Shown: positions 17,324 to 26,430 of the stretch, piece by piece
Numbering within the stretch: position 1 is the first letter of the stretch
Layout of the letters: each line of letters opens with the position of its first letter
Source of the DNA: Prolixibacteraceae bacterium
GTDB lineage: Bacteria > Bacteroidota > Bacteroidia > Bacteroidales > Prolixibacteraceae
DNA length: 64,000 nucleotides
Direction of reading: 5' to 3'
Assembly: GCA_019163175.1 (NCBI GenBank)
Contig: JAFLKN010000043.1
Span: 29,842-93,841, forward strand
Program-made: the position numbers and the translations under genes
The notes under the pieces: generated by a model
Told to the model about the DNA's origin: nothing
Databases searched by the model: none
The model's input: the letters and a program-made list of their open reading frames with translations, nothing else

Positions 17324-18877
17324 ATGTTCAAAAAGATAGGAAACTTCCTTCGTAAACGGGTTCTGCTCGTTTTATTCTTCTCATTTACCATTGGAATTTT
17401 AGCTACTATTTTTGCTGATCGCACCATCGAATATACTTCAACCGACGAGTTTTGTGCTTCGTGCCATGTTCATCCACATGTATTTCCTTCATGGAAACTG
17501 TCATCTCACTACGACAATAAGGGTGGAATACAGGTGCATTGTGTCGATTGCCATTTACCGCCCAAAGGCGAAGGCTACCTTGTAGAAAAAACCAAGCTTG
17601 GGCTTAAAGATCTTTATGGTTACATCTTCAAAGATTCAGCCGAATTTAACTGGGAGATGAAGTCTGAACTCGAACATGCTGTGAAGTATATCCCGAATGC
17701 ATCGTGCAAACATTGTCACCAGAACCTGTTCCCGAAAAATTTAGTTGACGCAGGTATAGCTGCGCACCTTTACTACGAGAATAACGAGAAGAAACTGGAT
17801 TTGCAGTGCATTAGTTGCCACCTCGACGTCGGACATTATAACCCAAACTACAAGCACGGCAAGATGACCGGCATACCGGGGCAGGCAGAGGGCGAAACCG
17901 ACAGTTCGAAACCCGCTTTTGAACAGGCGACCAGCGTAACAACTTTTGCCGACTACACCGAGCAAATTCCCGGCACATCGGTATCGTTCAAGATGATTGC
18001 TTTAAAAGGCGGCGCCTTCAACATGGGTAGCCCCGAAAAAGAACCTTTCCACCAACCCGACGAATCGCCGGTGCGACAGGTTACGGTCAGCCCGTTTTTC
18101 ATGGCAGAAGTGGAAACAACCTGGGAAGAGTACTGGGCATTTTACGGTAACACAATGAGCGAAGGACGCACTCCGCCCGAACAGATTTATGCCAACAACA
18201 GTAACCCTGACGTGGATGCCATTTCCGGCCCCACCCCGCCTTATGGACGACCCGATCAGAACTGGGGTTTTGGTAAACGCCCGGCAATTACCATGACCCA
18301 TTATGCGGCGGAAACCTTCTGTCAATGGCTTTCAAAGAAAACCGGCAAAAAATACCGCCTACCCACAGAAGCTGAATGGGAATACGCTGCTCGCGGTGGC
18401 ACCGAAACGCCGTATTTCTTTGATGGCAAACCAAATAAATTCTCTAACAAAGGATTATGGCGTAAATTCTCGGACGCCGATACCGACCCGATTTCGCAGT
18501 ACATCATATACACAAACAATGGCAAAGGCAAAACGCATTTGCCCGAAGAGGTTAAGTCTAATCCGTTCGGCCTGAAAAATATGCTGGGCAATGTAATGGA
18601 ATATTGTGCCGACCACTATGCACCGGATGCTTATGCCAAGAACAGTGGAAATGTGACTAACCCACTTGCAACTGAAGGCGACGAATGGGTTGTACGAGGA
18701 GGCAATTATAGTTCGGATGCCGCCGATGTACGCGCAGCAGCCCGCGACCACAGCCAGCACGACGCATGGCTGAAAACCGACCCGCAACAACCCAAAAGTA
18801 TCTGGTGGTATTCCGATATTAAAAGCATCGGCTTCAGGGTTGTTTGTGAGCCAGATAATTCAATAAAAATTCAATAG
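17324..18877 (+). CDS. NapC/NirT-type tetraheme cytochrome c fused to a SUMF1 domain
   Basis: 517 residues. A single N-terminal membrane helix (~12-31) is followed by four CxxCH haem sites at C44, C73, C128 and C162, the arrangement of NapC/NirT quinol dehydrogenases. Residues ~222-510 are a SUMF1/formylglycine-generating-enzyme-type domain: GGAFNMGSP, YRLPTEAEWEYAARGG, GLKNMLGNVMEY, VVRGGNYSS and SIGFRVVCEP. The cysteine pair needed for true FGE catalysis is not seen where expected (VRGGNYSSDAADVRAAARDH), so sulfatase activation is unlikely. Family knowledge: NapC-type proteins pass electrons from quinol to periplasmic partners. It is first gene of an operon with Tat-exported Gfo/Idh/MocA and TIM-barrel proteins, suggesting periplasmic redox chemistry on sugars or another substrate. 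Confidence 0.87.
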   Translation: MFKKIGNFLRKRVLLVLFFSFTIGILATIFADRTIEYTSTDEFCASCHVHPHVFPSWKLSSHYDNKGGIQVHCVDCHLPPKGEGYLVEKTKLGLKDLYGYIFKDSAEFNWEMKSELEHAVKYIPNASCKHCHQNLFPKNLVDAGIAAHLYYENNEKKLDLQCISCHLDVGHYNPNYKHGKMTGIPGQAEGETDSSKPAFEQATSVTTFADYTEQIPGTSVSFKMIALKGGAFNMGSPEKEPFHQPDESPVRQVTVSPFFMAEVETTWEEYWAFYGNTMSEGRTPPEQIYANNSNPDVDAISGPTPPYGRPDQNWGFGKRPAITMTHYAAETFCQWLSKKTGKKYRLPTEAEWEYAARGGTETPYFFDGKPNKFSNKGLWRKFSDADTDPISQYIIYTNNGKGKTHLPEEVKSNPFGLKNMLGNVMEYCADHYAPDAYAKNSGNVTNPLATEGDEWVVRGGNYSSDAADVRAAARDHSQHDAWLKTDPQQPKSIWWYSDIKSIGFRVVCEPDNSIKIQ

Positions 18878-18911
18878 ATAACTGACTATCCACATTTAAA
18901 ATTTATCCATT

Positions 18912-20327
18912 ATGAAAAAAGGTGTTGACAGACGTTCATTCTTGAAAAGCTCGGCTTTGGCCGGGGCATTGGGCGCAATTGGTACTGGAAGTGTTGCAAC
19001 TTTAGCATCGTGTAGCAGTACTCCAAAAATACAGCCTTTGAAAGAGCCTGGCTCTTATTATTTACCCAACTTGGTTGATCTGGCTACAGACGGTAAACCG
19101 CTGAAAGCTGGAATAATCGGCTGCGGCGGGCGAGGCTCTGGTGCAGCGTTTAATTTCCTCAACGCGGCCAATAATGTTACCATTGTGGCTTTGGGCGATA
19201 CTTATGCTGACCGTCTGGAAGGCTTAGCTGAAAAGCTGAAAAAAGAGAAAAATATTGACATTGCAGCAGACAAAAAGTTCGTGGGGCTCGACGCTTATCA
19301 AAAAGTTATTGATAGCGATGTGGATGTGATTATTACTGCTACGCCACCCAATTTCCGCCCCGAAATTTTCAAGTACGCGGTGGAGAAAAACAAACATTGC
19401 TTCCTCGAAAAACCGATTTGTGTTGATCCGGTAGGTTACCGCACCATTGTGGCTACTGCCAAACAGGCTCAAGCAAAAGGCCTTTGCGTGGTAACCGGTA
19501 CGCAACGTCACCATAAGCGCGATTATGTAGCTTCATACGAACAAATCATGAATGGAGCTATCGGTGAAATAACCGGCGGAACGGTATACTGGTGTGGTGG
19601 TATGCTCTGGTTCAGGGACCGTGACCCAAAATGGTCGGATCTGGAATGGATGATCCGCGACTGGGTAAACTGGGGATGGCTTTCGGGCGACCATATTGTT
19701 GAACAGCACGTTCACAATCTGGATGTATTCACTTGGTTCTCTGGATTGAAACCAAAATCAGCACTTGGATTCGGTTCGCGCCAACGCCGTGTTACCGGTA
19801 ACCAGTTCGACAATTTCAGCGTCGATTTTGAAATGGAAAACGGCATTCACATTCACAGCACTTGCCGCCAGATCAGCGGAACAGAAGGTGGCGTTTGGGA
19901 ATTTATCCAGGGCACCAAAGGATCATGGTCTGCAACTTCCGACGGACATATTATCAAAGACCTGAAAGGAACCGAAATTTGGAAATACGACCACGATGCT
20001 GAAAAAGCTAAATTCAAACAGATCGACCCATATACGTTGGAACACGTGAATTGGATTAACCATATCCGCGCCGGAAAACCGATTGATCAGGCATCCGAAA
20101 CAGCTGTTGCCAACATGGCTGCTATCATGGGACGCGAATCGGCATACTCCGGAAAGAAAGTCACTTGGGATGAAATGACTGCTTCGCCGCTTGATCTTTT
20201 CCCGAAAGATATTGACATGACAAAAAGTATGGCTGCTGTCCAAAACGGGTATGGCGCTGGGAAAGAATTTAAGCTACCTGAATTTATTCACATTGCAGGA
20301 ACACCGCAAGGAAACCAAACACGATAG
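18912..20327 (+). CDS. Tat-exported Gfo/Idh/MocA-family oxidoreductase
   Basis: 471 residues. A twin-arginine signal (DRRSFLKSSALAG) ends in LASC, which could also be lipidated. The Rossmann fold starts at KAGIIGCGGRGSGA (~67-80), and the catalytic-lysine motif is FLEKPICVDP. The second half carries HIVEQHVHNLDVFTWF. Family knowledge: exported members keep a tightly bound NAD(P) and oxidise or reduce sugars, or form 3-keto-glycosides, in the periplasm. It is 34 bp behind the cytochrome-SUMF1 gene and 2 bp ahead of the TIM-barrel gene. The actual substrate is unknown. Confidence 0.9.
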   Translation: MKKGVDRRSFLKSSALAGALGAIGTGSVATLASCSSTPKIQPLKEPGSYYLPNLVDLATDGKPLKAGIIGCGGRGSGAAFNFLNAANNVTIVALGDTYADRLEGLAEKLKKEKNIDIAADKKFVGLDAYQKVIDSDVDVIITATPPNFRPEIFKYAVEKNKHCFLEKPICVDPVGYRTIVATAKQAQAKGLCVVTGTQRHHKRDYVASYEQIMNGAIGEITGGTVYWCGGMLWFRDRDPKWSDLEWMIRDWVNWGWLSGDHIVEQHVHNLDVFTWFSGLKPKSALGFGSRQRRVTGNQFDNFSVDFEMENGIHIHSTCRQISGTEGGVWEFIQGTKGSWSATSDGHIIKDLKGTEIWKYDHDAEKAKFKQIDPYTLEHVNWINHIRAGKPIDQASETAVANMAAIMGRESAYSGKKVTWDEMTASPLDLFPKDIDMTKSMAAVQNGYGAGKEFKLPEFIHIAGTPQGNQTR

Positions 20328-20329
20328 GC

Positions 20330-21235
20330 ATGTCGCTTAACAGAAGATCTTTTATCGGAACGGCCGTTTCTGGTGCTGCATTAGCAGCATCAGGCGGCCT
20401 TTTCTCTTCTTTTAAGGGTGAATCTGCCTCAGGCAAAAAGAAATCCGGCAAATTGAAAATTTCGTGTCAGGAAGGTGTTGCCCCAGGCAATACGCTGACC
20501 GAAAAACTCGATTTCATGGAATCTCTGGATATTGTTGGCCTTGAAATTTGGGGTGGCGGTCTTGAAAAAAGAGTGAACGAAATCCAACAGGCTTTGCAGA
20601 ACCGCAACATGAAAGTGAGTGCGATTTGCGCCGGCTTTGAAGGTTGGCTTATTGCCGACGATCCTGCCATTCAGAAAAAGTGCATGGATTCGCTGAAGGT
20701 GATTATTGGCGCCGCTGGTGAACTGGGCTCGACCGGGGTAATTTTTGTACCTGCTTTCAACAATCAGAAATCGTTGCCCGACAAATACGCGCGCGAATTG
20801 CTAATTGGACAAATGAAAGAACTCGGCGATTATGCACTTCAGCATAAAACCCGAATTTTACTCGAACCTCTGAACCGTCAGGAATGCTATTTCTGTCGGC
20901 AGGTTGCTGATGGCGCTGCAATCGTGCGCGATGTAAACAGTGCCGGGGTTGCTGTAATGGGCGATTTCTGGCACATGACCTGGGAAGAAACCAATGATCG
21001 CGCAGCATTTCTGGCTGCTGGGGATTACCTTCATCATGTGCATATTGCCAGCCGCAAACGCCGCAAAATGCCCGGAGAAGACGGTGTAGCAGATAACTAC
21101 ATCAACGGATTTCGTGGTCTGAAAGAAATTAATTATCAGGATTACGTGAGTTTTGAATGTGGCTCGGTAGGCGATTCGAAAATAACTTTGCCCGCAGCAG
21201 TAAAACTGATGCGCGAACAATGGAAAAAAGCCTGA
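20330..21235 (+). CDS. Tat-exported TIM-barrel sugar isomerase/epimerase-like protein
   Basis: 301 residues with twin-arginine signal NRRSFIGTAVSGAALAASGG. The xylose-isomerase-like barrel shows a plausible metal ligand set: Glu in LLEPLNR, Asp in VMGDFWHM, His in HVHIASRKRRK and Glu in SFECGS. Family knowledge: the fold covers hydroxypyruvate isomerase, inosose dehydratase, IolI and 3-keto-sugar-processing enzymes. Export together with Gfo/Idh/MocA suggests the two act in sequence in the periplasm. It is the last gene of the operon, followed by a clear terminator. Confidence 0.88.
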   Translation: MSLNRRSFIGTAVSGAALAASGGLFSSFKGESASGKKKSGKLKISCQEGVAPGNTLTEKLDFMESLDIVGLEIWGGGLEKRVNEIQQALQNRNMKVSAICAGFEGWLIADDPAIQKKCMDSLKVIIGAAGELGSTGVIFVPAFNNQKSLPDKYARELLIGQMKELGDYALQHKTRILLEPLNRQECYFCRQVADGAAIVRDVNSAGVAVMGDFWHMTWEETNDRAAFLAAGDYLHHVHIASRKRRKMPGEDGVADNYINGFRGLKEINYQDYVSFECGSVGDSKITLPAAVKLMREQWKKA

Positions 21236-21285
21236 TAAGCTGAAATGATAATCAATGTATTTGATCCCGAGAGAATCATTTACTG

Positions 21286-21309
21286 ACCCGGATTCGGAAG
21301 AGTCCGGGT
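21286..21309 (+). terminator. Terminator of the NapC-SUMF1/Gfo/TIM operon
   Basis: ACCCGGATTC / GAGTCCGGGT 10-bp stem (one T-G pair), GGAA tetraloop, then TTTTCTGTTTT. Confidence 0.85.
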
Positions 21310-21352
21310 TTTCTGTTTTATGGAGTCATAGACTTTACTGAAAATTTGAATC

Positions 21353-24130
21353 TTATTCAATCCGGTAATTCACTAAGGAATTTCCTTCTGCGCCAACAAC
21401 CAGATTGTGCCAGCTTGAAGCATCGTTAAATTTACCGAGAATGAAGTTGCTATTGCCGTCGAGTGGAAATCCTTTCATAATTGATCCATTTTTGTCAAGC
21501 AAATAAATCTTATTCTCGCCACCAACAACAACTCCGATTTTTTGGATATCCTGACCAAATGAGGTGACAAAAGGAGTTTCTGTGATATTGTCAGCGAAAG
21601 AACGTTCAAATAGCTTTTTGCCATCGGTTGCGAAAACAGTAAGTTTTTTCCCTTCAGCAAACAGGTATTCAGGCGATCCGTTTCCATCCAGATCTTCGGC
21701 AGCAAAACGATGTCCTGCTCCAAATTTTCCAAGCTCTTTGATTTCGGCTTGCCCTGTAAAATCCTGAATATGAATCTTCCCTGATGGGTCGGTTGTGATT
21801 ATTCTTGGACTGCCGTCCTGGAAAAAATACATTTGATTTCCGGAGTGATCGAACGGAGCCGATTGAATTTCGCGGCTCTTACCTTGCCGGTCAAGGAAAT
21901 ACGTATTTTGCTTATCAGAAAAAACTAGGTAATCTTTGCCATCGATTTCGTAATGCCTGACAGGTTTTGTGACCATGCTTTCTGCTCCGGCAAAGTTCCA
22001 TTTCGGAACTATCTTTCCATCGCGGTCAAAGGCATAAACTTGCTGATCTTCACCGGCAACAAAGAAACGGAATTCCTGATTCTGCCCATATTCTGCAATA
22101 GAAACACCGTTTGATGCCATTGACTTTAGGGTAACCGGATACTTTCCAACCTTATTTCCCATACGATCAACAACGAACAGTTGCGTTTTGGTATTGAAAA
22201 TATATTGAAACTTGTTGTTGCGGTACAAATCAATTTGATGAACATCGGAAACGATTTCGCCGGGGAGCGTCATCGTCCACAGTACAAGTCCTTCTTTGTC
22301 AATAAGCGAAACATTGTTTTGGTTATCAGAAGCAATAACTTCACGATTGGGCAAATCTTTGTGATTCAAAACAAGTACTGGTTTCTTTACCAGTTGCCCG
22401 GCCAGTTTTAATTGCCATACAGCCTGCGGTTCTTCTTTGAAGTTGGGATCATACCTCAGATTAATCTGGTTTTTGATCATGTTATCGGAAACAGAAAACT
22501 GCCACGAAAAAGTACTGAACTTGCGAATGATATCTTCGTTTTCAGATAGCATGGTACAGATTTCAGGTTTCAGAAAATCATTTTTCAGCCTGAAAGTTTT
22601 TGGGACTTTGGCATACAGGTAAAAGTTAGGATTTGACAACCTGTCTTTGCTGTATAATTTGTAAATGGAATCGTTTGCCATGGTTTTTGAGGATGCCAGA
22701 CTCTGAAGATAACTTTTCAGTCCTGGCAAATTATCACCCCATATCAGGTACTTGTCATACACCACAAAATATTCACCCTGAATTCCTGAAAATGCCCGTC
22801 CAAAAAGCGATTCAGCCATATTTTTGATGGGCAACTGGTAAATATCCAATGTCTTTTTCCCGTCAGCTTTATACTCAGTGTGGAGTTTATTCACGTCGGT
22901 TTTGTCAGTGCGACCAAGTTCTGCAACCGCTTTTTTGAATTTCTCGTTAGCCAAAGTCTGATCTACCAGTTCGGCCACAAAAAAGCGATTTTGTGTGGTA
23001 TTCGATTTATTGATGTTGGTGTAAACACCTGCAAACTGAGTTCCGCTGATCTCTTTAATCAGCTTTACCGGATCGGTATTTGTTTTATTTTTAAACTCAA
23101 TCAGGTTCATCTCACGCGGATAATAATGATCGTTTGCCTTAAGATAAGACTCATACCGATCGATGAACGTGCTTGTATTGTTCAGATTTAGCGCAACAAA
23201 GAAAGAGGCGTTTGCCGGAATGGCCTTCTCGATCGTCATCTTTTCTGCTTCCTGTTGGCGAAAAATATTCAGAAAATTGTCGCTTGAGTCTTTGGTCAGA
23301 CTGTATCCATTCAATTGCAAATCGTTTGAATTCATTGACAAATCGAGATTGGTCCAGTTCGAATAACTTGCGGTCTGGGCAATCATCTTTTTAATTTCAG
23401 GAGTAACTAATCTGGCCAAAACCTGATGAAATGTAGCATGGTTGATAAAAATATTGGCCAAGGCTGTTTCCTCAATTGTTTTGTACAACTCGGTAAATTC
23501 AAAGTTCTCCAATAAATTTTGCGAATTCGAATGCCGAATGGCTTCCTCTACCAGAATAAAATCTTCGCTCACCATAAAAATATCGTTGGTGCAGGCGAAG
23601 TAGAAATTTAATTCTGCTGATTTTGCTCCATAGATGGGTGTTGTATCGTAGTTTCTACTGGTTATGGTGTAGGTGGAGCCAAGGTCGCCCGAAACGATCT
23701 GTGTGGCCGAATTTGATTCGCTTTGATCGTTTAACTGAACCAGAAAAAGATTGGTGAGCTGATTCTTACCGGTAGGATTTACTGAAACGATAATCGATTT
23801 TCCTTTTAAAAGCTTACTTACTCCTGAATTTGCCGTGATAAAATCCCTGAATCGGCTGATGTTCGAGAAGAGGTCCTCGAACTCTTTTATGCGTCTTAAT
23901 TCGGCAAAGGCAGGTGCATCTCCTTTTAGCAGATTGAAAAGTCCATCCTGATTTTTTACTTCAATTACCAGTGGGCTTTTTCGTGGAACTGCTTTGAATG
24001 CAGGGTTCTGTTTGGTTGAAAAAGTCTGGATAACTGGCTGATCTGATTTTGACGGGAAATATTTAATAGCTAAAAAGGCTGCGGCTGCAACCACGATAAC
24101 AACTCCGGCAATAAGAATAACTTTTCGCAT
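21353..24130 (-). CDS. Large membrane-anchored DUF3352-like protein with C-terminal propeller-type repeats
   Basis: 925 residues. A single N-terminal membrane helix (~4-24) is followed by a ~550-residue region resembling DUF3352 proteins (AVPRKSPLVIEVKNQDGLF; ANASFFVALNLNNTSTFIDR). From ~585 onward there are repeated blade-like segments: VSLIDKEGLVLWTMTL, LFVVDRMGNKVGKYPV, VYAFDRDGKIVPKWNF, TYFLDRQGKSREI, IYLLDKNGSIMKGFPL. These repeats fit a beta-propeller. No enzyme motif is seen. It may be a periplasmic scaffold; function unknown. A TATTTTTG -7 element lies just upstream (24150-24157). Confidence 0.76.
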   Translation of the reverse strand: MRKVILIAGVVIVVAAAAFLAIKYFPSKSDQPVIQTFSTKQNPAFKAVPRKSPLVIEVKNQDGLFNLLKGDAPAFAELRRIKEFEDLFSNISRFRDFITANSGVSKLLKGKSIIVSVNPTGKNQLTNLFLVQLNDQSESNSATQIVSGDLGSTYTITSRNYDTTPIYGAKSAELNFYFACTNDIFMVSEDFILVEEAIRHSNSQNLLENFEFTELYKTIEETALANIFINHATFHQVLARLVTPEIKKMIAQTASYSNWTNLDLSMNSNDLQLNGYSLTKDSSDNFLNIFRQQEAEKMTIEKAIPANASFFVALNLNNTSTFIDRYESYLKANDHYYPREMNLIEFKNKTNTDPVKLIKEISGTQFAGVYTNINKSNTTQNRFFVAELVDQTLANEKFKKAVAELGRTDKTDVNKLHTEYKADGKKTLDIYQLPIKNMAESLFGRAFSGIQGEYFVVYDKYLIWGDNLPGLKSYLQSLASSKTMANDSIYKLYSKDRLSNPNFYLYAKVPKTFRLKNDFLKPEICTMLSENEDIIRKFSTFSWQFSVSDNMIKNQINLRYDPNFKEEPQAVWQLKLAGQLVKKPVLVLNHKDLPNREVIASDNQNNVSLIDKEGLVLWTMTLPGEIVSDVHQIDLYRNNKFQYIFNTKTQLFVVDRMGNKVGKYPVTLKSMASNGVSIAEYGQNQEFRFFVAGEDQQVYAFDRDGKIVPKWNFAGAESMVTKPVRHYEIDGKDYLVFSDKQNTYFLDRQGKSREIQSAPFDHSGNQMYFFQDGSPRIITTDPSGKIHIQDFTGQAEIKELGKFGAGHRFAAEDLDGNGSPEYLFAEGKKLTVFATDGKKLFERSFADNITETPFVTSFGQDIQKIGVVVGGENKIYLLDKNGSIMKGFPLDGNSNFILGKFNDASSWHNLVVGAEGNSLVNYRIE

Positions 24131-24149
24131 ACAGGGTAAAAATTTATCT

Positions 24150-24157
24150 CAAAAATA
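24150..24157 (-). promoter_or_regulatory. -7 element upstream of the DUF3352-like gene
   Basis: TATTTTTG on the minus strand, 20 nt before the ATG, implying a short leader of about 12 nt. I could not identify a matching -33 TTG. Confidence 0.4.
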
Positions 24158-24181
24158 CGAAGATTGTTGAATGAAAGAGTT

Positions 24182-24243
24182 TTGAGTCTTGAATCATGAA
24201 CAAAAATTCATTTATTATTCAAGATTCAAGATTCATCACTCAA
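24182..24243. repeat. Intergenic inverted repeat built from TTGAATC words
   Basis: Left arm TTGAGTCTTGAATCATGAA pairs imperfectly with a right arm at 24218-24243 made of TTCAAGATTCAAGATTCA and CACTCAA. It lies immediately past the U32 gene stop (minus strand), so it may also act as a terminator. Confidence 0.5.
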
Positions 24244-24245
24244 CA

Positions 24246-25502
24246 TTATTGCTGTTTCACTTCCGACGCATCCACAATTTTATACAGTTTGTCCGATTTC
24301 CTGATTTTTGTATCAACCGGAATAGAGATATACGAACCTTTTGGCGCCTCTGTAACCGACTGTTTGTCAAGTTGAATTTCGGTTACCACAGTTTTTACCA
24401 AACCGGTTGTTGGGCCAGTAATGTAAATTTCGTCGCCAACTTTCAGTGGCCCGGTTTCAAGTTTAAACTCAGCAACTTTCAGGTTCGAAAAGTAGTTCAG
24501 TCCTTTGCCTACATAGAGTTTCCGATGTGTAGCCAGAGAACCGTAATTTTTACTCCATTCGCCCAAATGTTGCCCAAGATAATAACCATCCCAGAATCCA
24601 CGGTTGAAAACACTGGCCAGACGATTATCCCAGTCAGCCACCTTTTCGTCGATAAACTCATCGTCAAAATAGGCTTTCACGGCTTCACTGTAGCATTCAA
24701 CAACGGTATAAACATATTCGGGAGAACGTGCCCTGCCTTCAATTTTCAGCACCGAAACTCCGGCATCGAGTAATTTATTCAGGAAATGAATGGTTTTCAA
24801 ATCTTTGGGCGACATGATGTATTCGTTGTCTACCTCTAGTTCGGCGCCGGTCTCTTTATCGGTAACGATATAGGCACGCCGGCACGATTGCATGCAACTT
24901 CCGCGGTTGGCCGACGAGTTCATTTCGTTGAGGCTAAGGTAACATTTGCCTGAAATGGCCATGCACAACGCGCCATGCACAAACATTTCGAGTTTCACCA
25001 GTTCGCCTTTTGGCCCTTTAATGTTCTGTTCTCTGATCTGTTTGGAAATTTCCCAAACACGGCCAATATTCATTTCACGGGCAAGAACCACAACATCGGC
25101 AAATTGCGCATAAAATTTAACAGCGTCGATATTGGTAATATTTACCTGAGTTGAAATATGGACTTCGACACCAACCTGGCGCGCATACATAATGGCCGAA
25201 ATGTCGGCAGCAATTATGGCCGAAACTCCAGCTTCTTTTGCGGCATCAATAATCCGATGAAGTTGATCAAGCTCGTTATCAAATACAACCACATTAACAG
25301 TCAGGTAGGTTTTTACTCCTTTTGAATGAGCTGTTTCAGTGATTTTTTTTAAGTCTTCAATGGTAAAATTGTTCGATGACCGTGCCCGCATATTCAGTTG
25401 TTCCACACCAAAATATACCGATCCTGCTCCTGCCTGAATAGCTGCCATAAGTGATTCATATGAACCAACCGGTGCCATTATTTCAACCTCATCTCTTCTC
25501 AT
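24246..25502 (-). CDS. Peptidase U32 family protein (TrhP/YegQ-type tRNA hydroxylation)
   Basis: 418 residues. A TIM-barrel start (EIMAPVGSYESLMAAIQAGA) leads to the U32 signature region with cysteines in VHGALCMAISGKCYLS and NRGSCMQSCRRAY. These four cysteines match the Fe-S ligand pattern of YegQ/TrhP. A C-terminal beta-barrel follows (~330-418). Family knowledge: TrhP-type members hydroxylate uridine 34 of tRNA in a prephenate-dependent reaction; others act on rRNA or ubiquinone. Assignment to TrhP rather than another U32 branch is by resemblance. A TAAATTTG -7 element lies at 25525-25532. Confidence 0.87.
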   Translation of the reverse strand: MRRDEVEIMAPVGSYESLMAAIQAGAGSVYFGVEQLNMRARSSNNFTIEDLKKITETAHSKGVKTYLTVNVVVFDNELDQLHRIIDAAKEAGVSAIIAADISAIMYARQVGVEVHISTQVNITNIDAVKFYAQFADVVVLAREMNIGRVWEISKQIREQNIKGPKGELVKLEMFVHGALCMAISGKCYLSLNEMNSSANRGSCMQSCRRAYIVTDKETGAELEVDNEYIMSPKDLKTIHFLNKLLDAGVSVLKIEGRARSPEYVYTVVECYSEAVKAYFDDEFIDEKVADWDNRLASVFNRGFWDGYYLGQHLGEWSKNYGSLATHRKLYVGKGLNYFSNLKVAEFKLETGPLKVGDEIYITGPTTGLVKTVVTEIQLDKQSVTEAPKGSYISIPVDTKIRKSDKLYKIVDASEVKQQ

Positions 25503-25524
25503 ACTTAAATGAATTATTGAGCTG

Positions 25525-25532
25525 CAAATTTA
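25525..25532 (-). promoter_or_regulatory. -7 element for the U32 gene
   Basis: TAAATTTG on the minus strand, 22 nt ahead of the ATG. No clear -33 TTG. Confidence 0.4.
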
Positions 25533-25600
25533 ATTTTTATTTGGCTTGAATTCAGATGACTTATTCTCTATCAGGCAAGTCTCACAATTGGGCAAAAAAA

Positions 25601-25623
25601 ATGCGGTCCAATTTAGACCGCAT
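25601..25623 (-). terminator. Terminator of the exported paralogue gene
   Basis: ATGCGGTC/GACCGCAT perfect 8-bp stem with a 7-nt loop, followed on the minus strand by eight T residues. Confidence 0.85.
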
Positions 25624-25650
25624 CAATTTTGAAGGAGATATACGAATTGA

Positions 25651-26250
25651 TTATTCGACATTCAGATTGTATGTATAACTTTTTTCGTTTGATGAAAGAA
25701 CTACTGAATAGGTTCCTTTTTCAAGTTTCGAAAGATTAAAACCTTCGCTAACATTGAATTTATTACCAATTTCTTTGGTATAAACCAAGTTATCCCTGTC
25801 ATAAAAGTTCAGGCTAAGGTCTTCTTCCGGGAAGTTCAGGTAAGAAAGCTTCAAAACGCCATCTTTGTAAGCAAAGAAAGGTTCCAGAATGCTTTTTTCT
25901 TTTCCAACAGCAATGTTTTTGCTTTCAATTTTAAACAAACGCTCAGTAGTTAAGGCATCAACGGTTACTGATAATTTGTAATCTCCTTTGTCGAGATTCG
26001 AAAAATCAAAAACCTTGCGGAAATCTTTGCTATCGGCATCGGTTTCTTTGTAATACACAACTTCACCTTTTTCATTTGCTATACTTATTTGGAAATTGGC
26101 TGCTGCTGTGTTTGAAATTGCTACCACAGCTTTTTCAGCTGTTAGTGGAAGGATGTTAACTTTTAAGTTTCCTGTTGCCATTAATGTGTTTGCAAATGCT
26201 ACAAATGCAATCAACATTGTTACTTTTGAAATTGAATTAATTGTTTTCAT
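25651..26250 (-). CDS. Exported protein of unknown function (paralogue of 12679-13269)
   Basis: 199 residues with a signal peptide ending near residue 25 (AFANTLMA). It aligns end to end with the protein at 12679-13269: GNLKVNI-PL-AEKA, KVFDFS, YLNFPEEDLSLNFYD, LEKGTYSVVLS. The mature protein is predicted beta-rich with no catalytic motif. Both copies stand alone with strong terminators, arguing for independent, possibly differently regulated expression. A TATGTTTG element lies upstream on the minus strand (26275-26282). Function unknown. Confidence 0.72.
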   Translation of the reverse strand: MKTINSISKVTMLIAFVAFANTLMATGNLKVNILPLTAEKAVVAISNTAAANFQISIANEKGEVVYYKETDADSKDFRKVFDFSNLDKGDYKLSVTVDALTTERLFKIESKNIAVGKEKSILEPFFAYKDGVLKLSYLNFPEEDLSLNFYDRDNLVYTKEIGNKFNVSEGFNLSKLEKGTYSVVLSSNEKSYTYNLNVE

Positions 26251-26274
26251 GTTTTTCTGTGTTTAAATACATTA

Positions 26275-26282
26275 CAAACATA
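26275..26282 (-). promoter_or_regulatory. -7 element for the exported paralogue
   Basis: TATGTTTG, matching TAnnTTTG, 24 nt ahead of the ATG at 26250. No -33 TTG at the usual distance. Confidence 0.4.
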
Positions 26283-26430
26283 CATGTTTTGCAACATACA
26301 TGCTGAAAAACATACGTTAATGATCTATTATCCTTTTGTTAACGGATAACCTGTATATTAATCTATTGTAAATAGTTTTATTTAAATATTTGGTATTTAG
26401 ATGTTTAAAATTAGAAATACATAGAAAATT

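Noticed and set aside
17324..18877. NapC-SUMF1 as a sulfatase-activating enzyme
   Set aside because: The cysteine pair expected for formylglycine formation is absent and no sulfatase gene is in the window.
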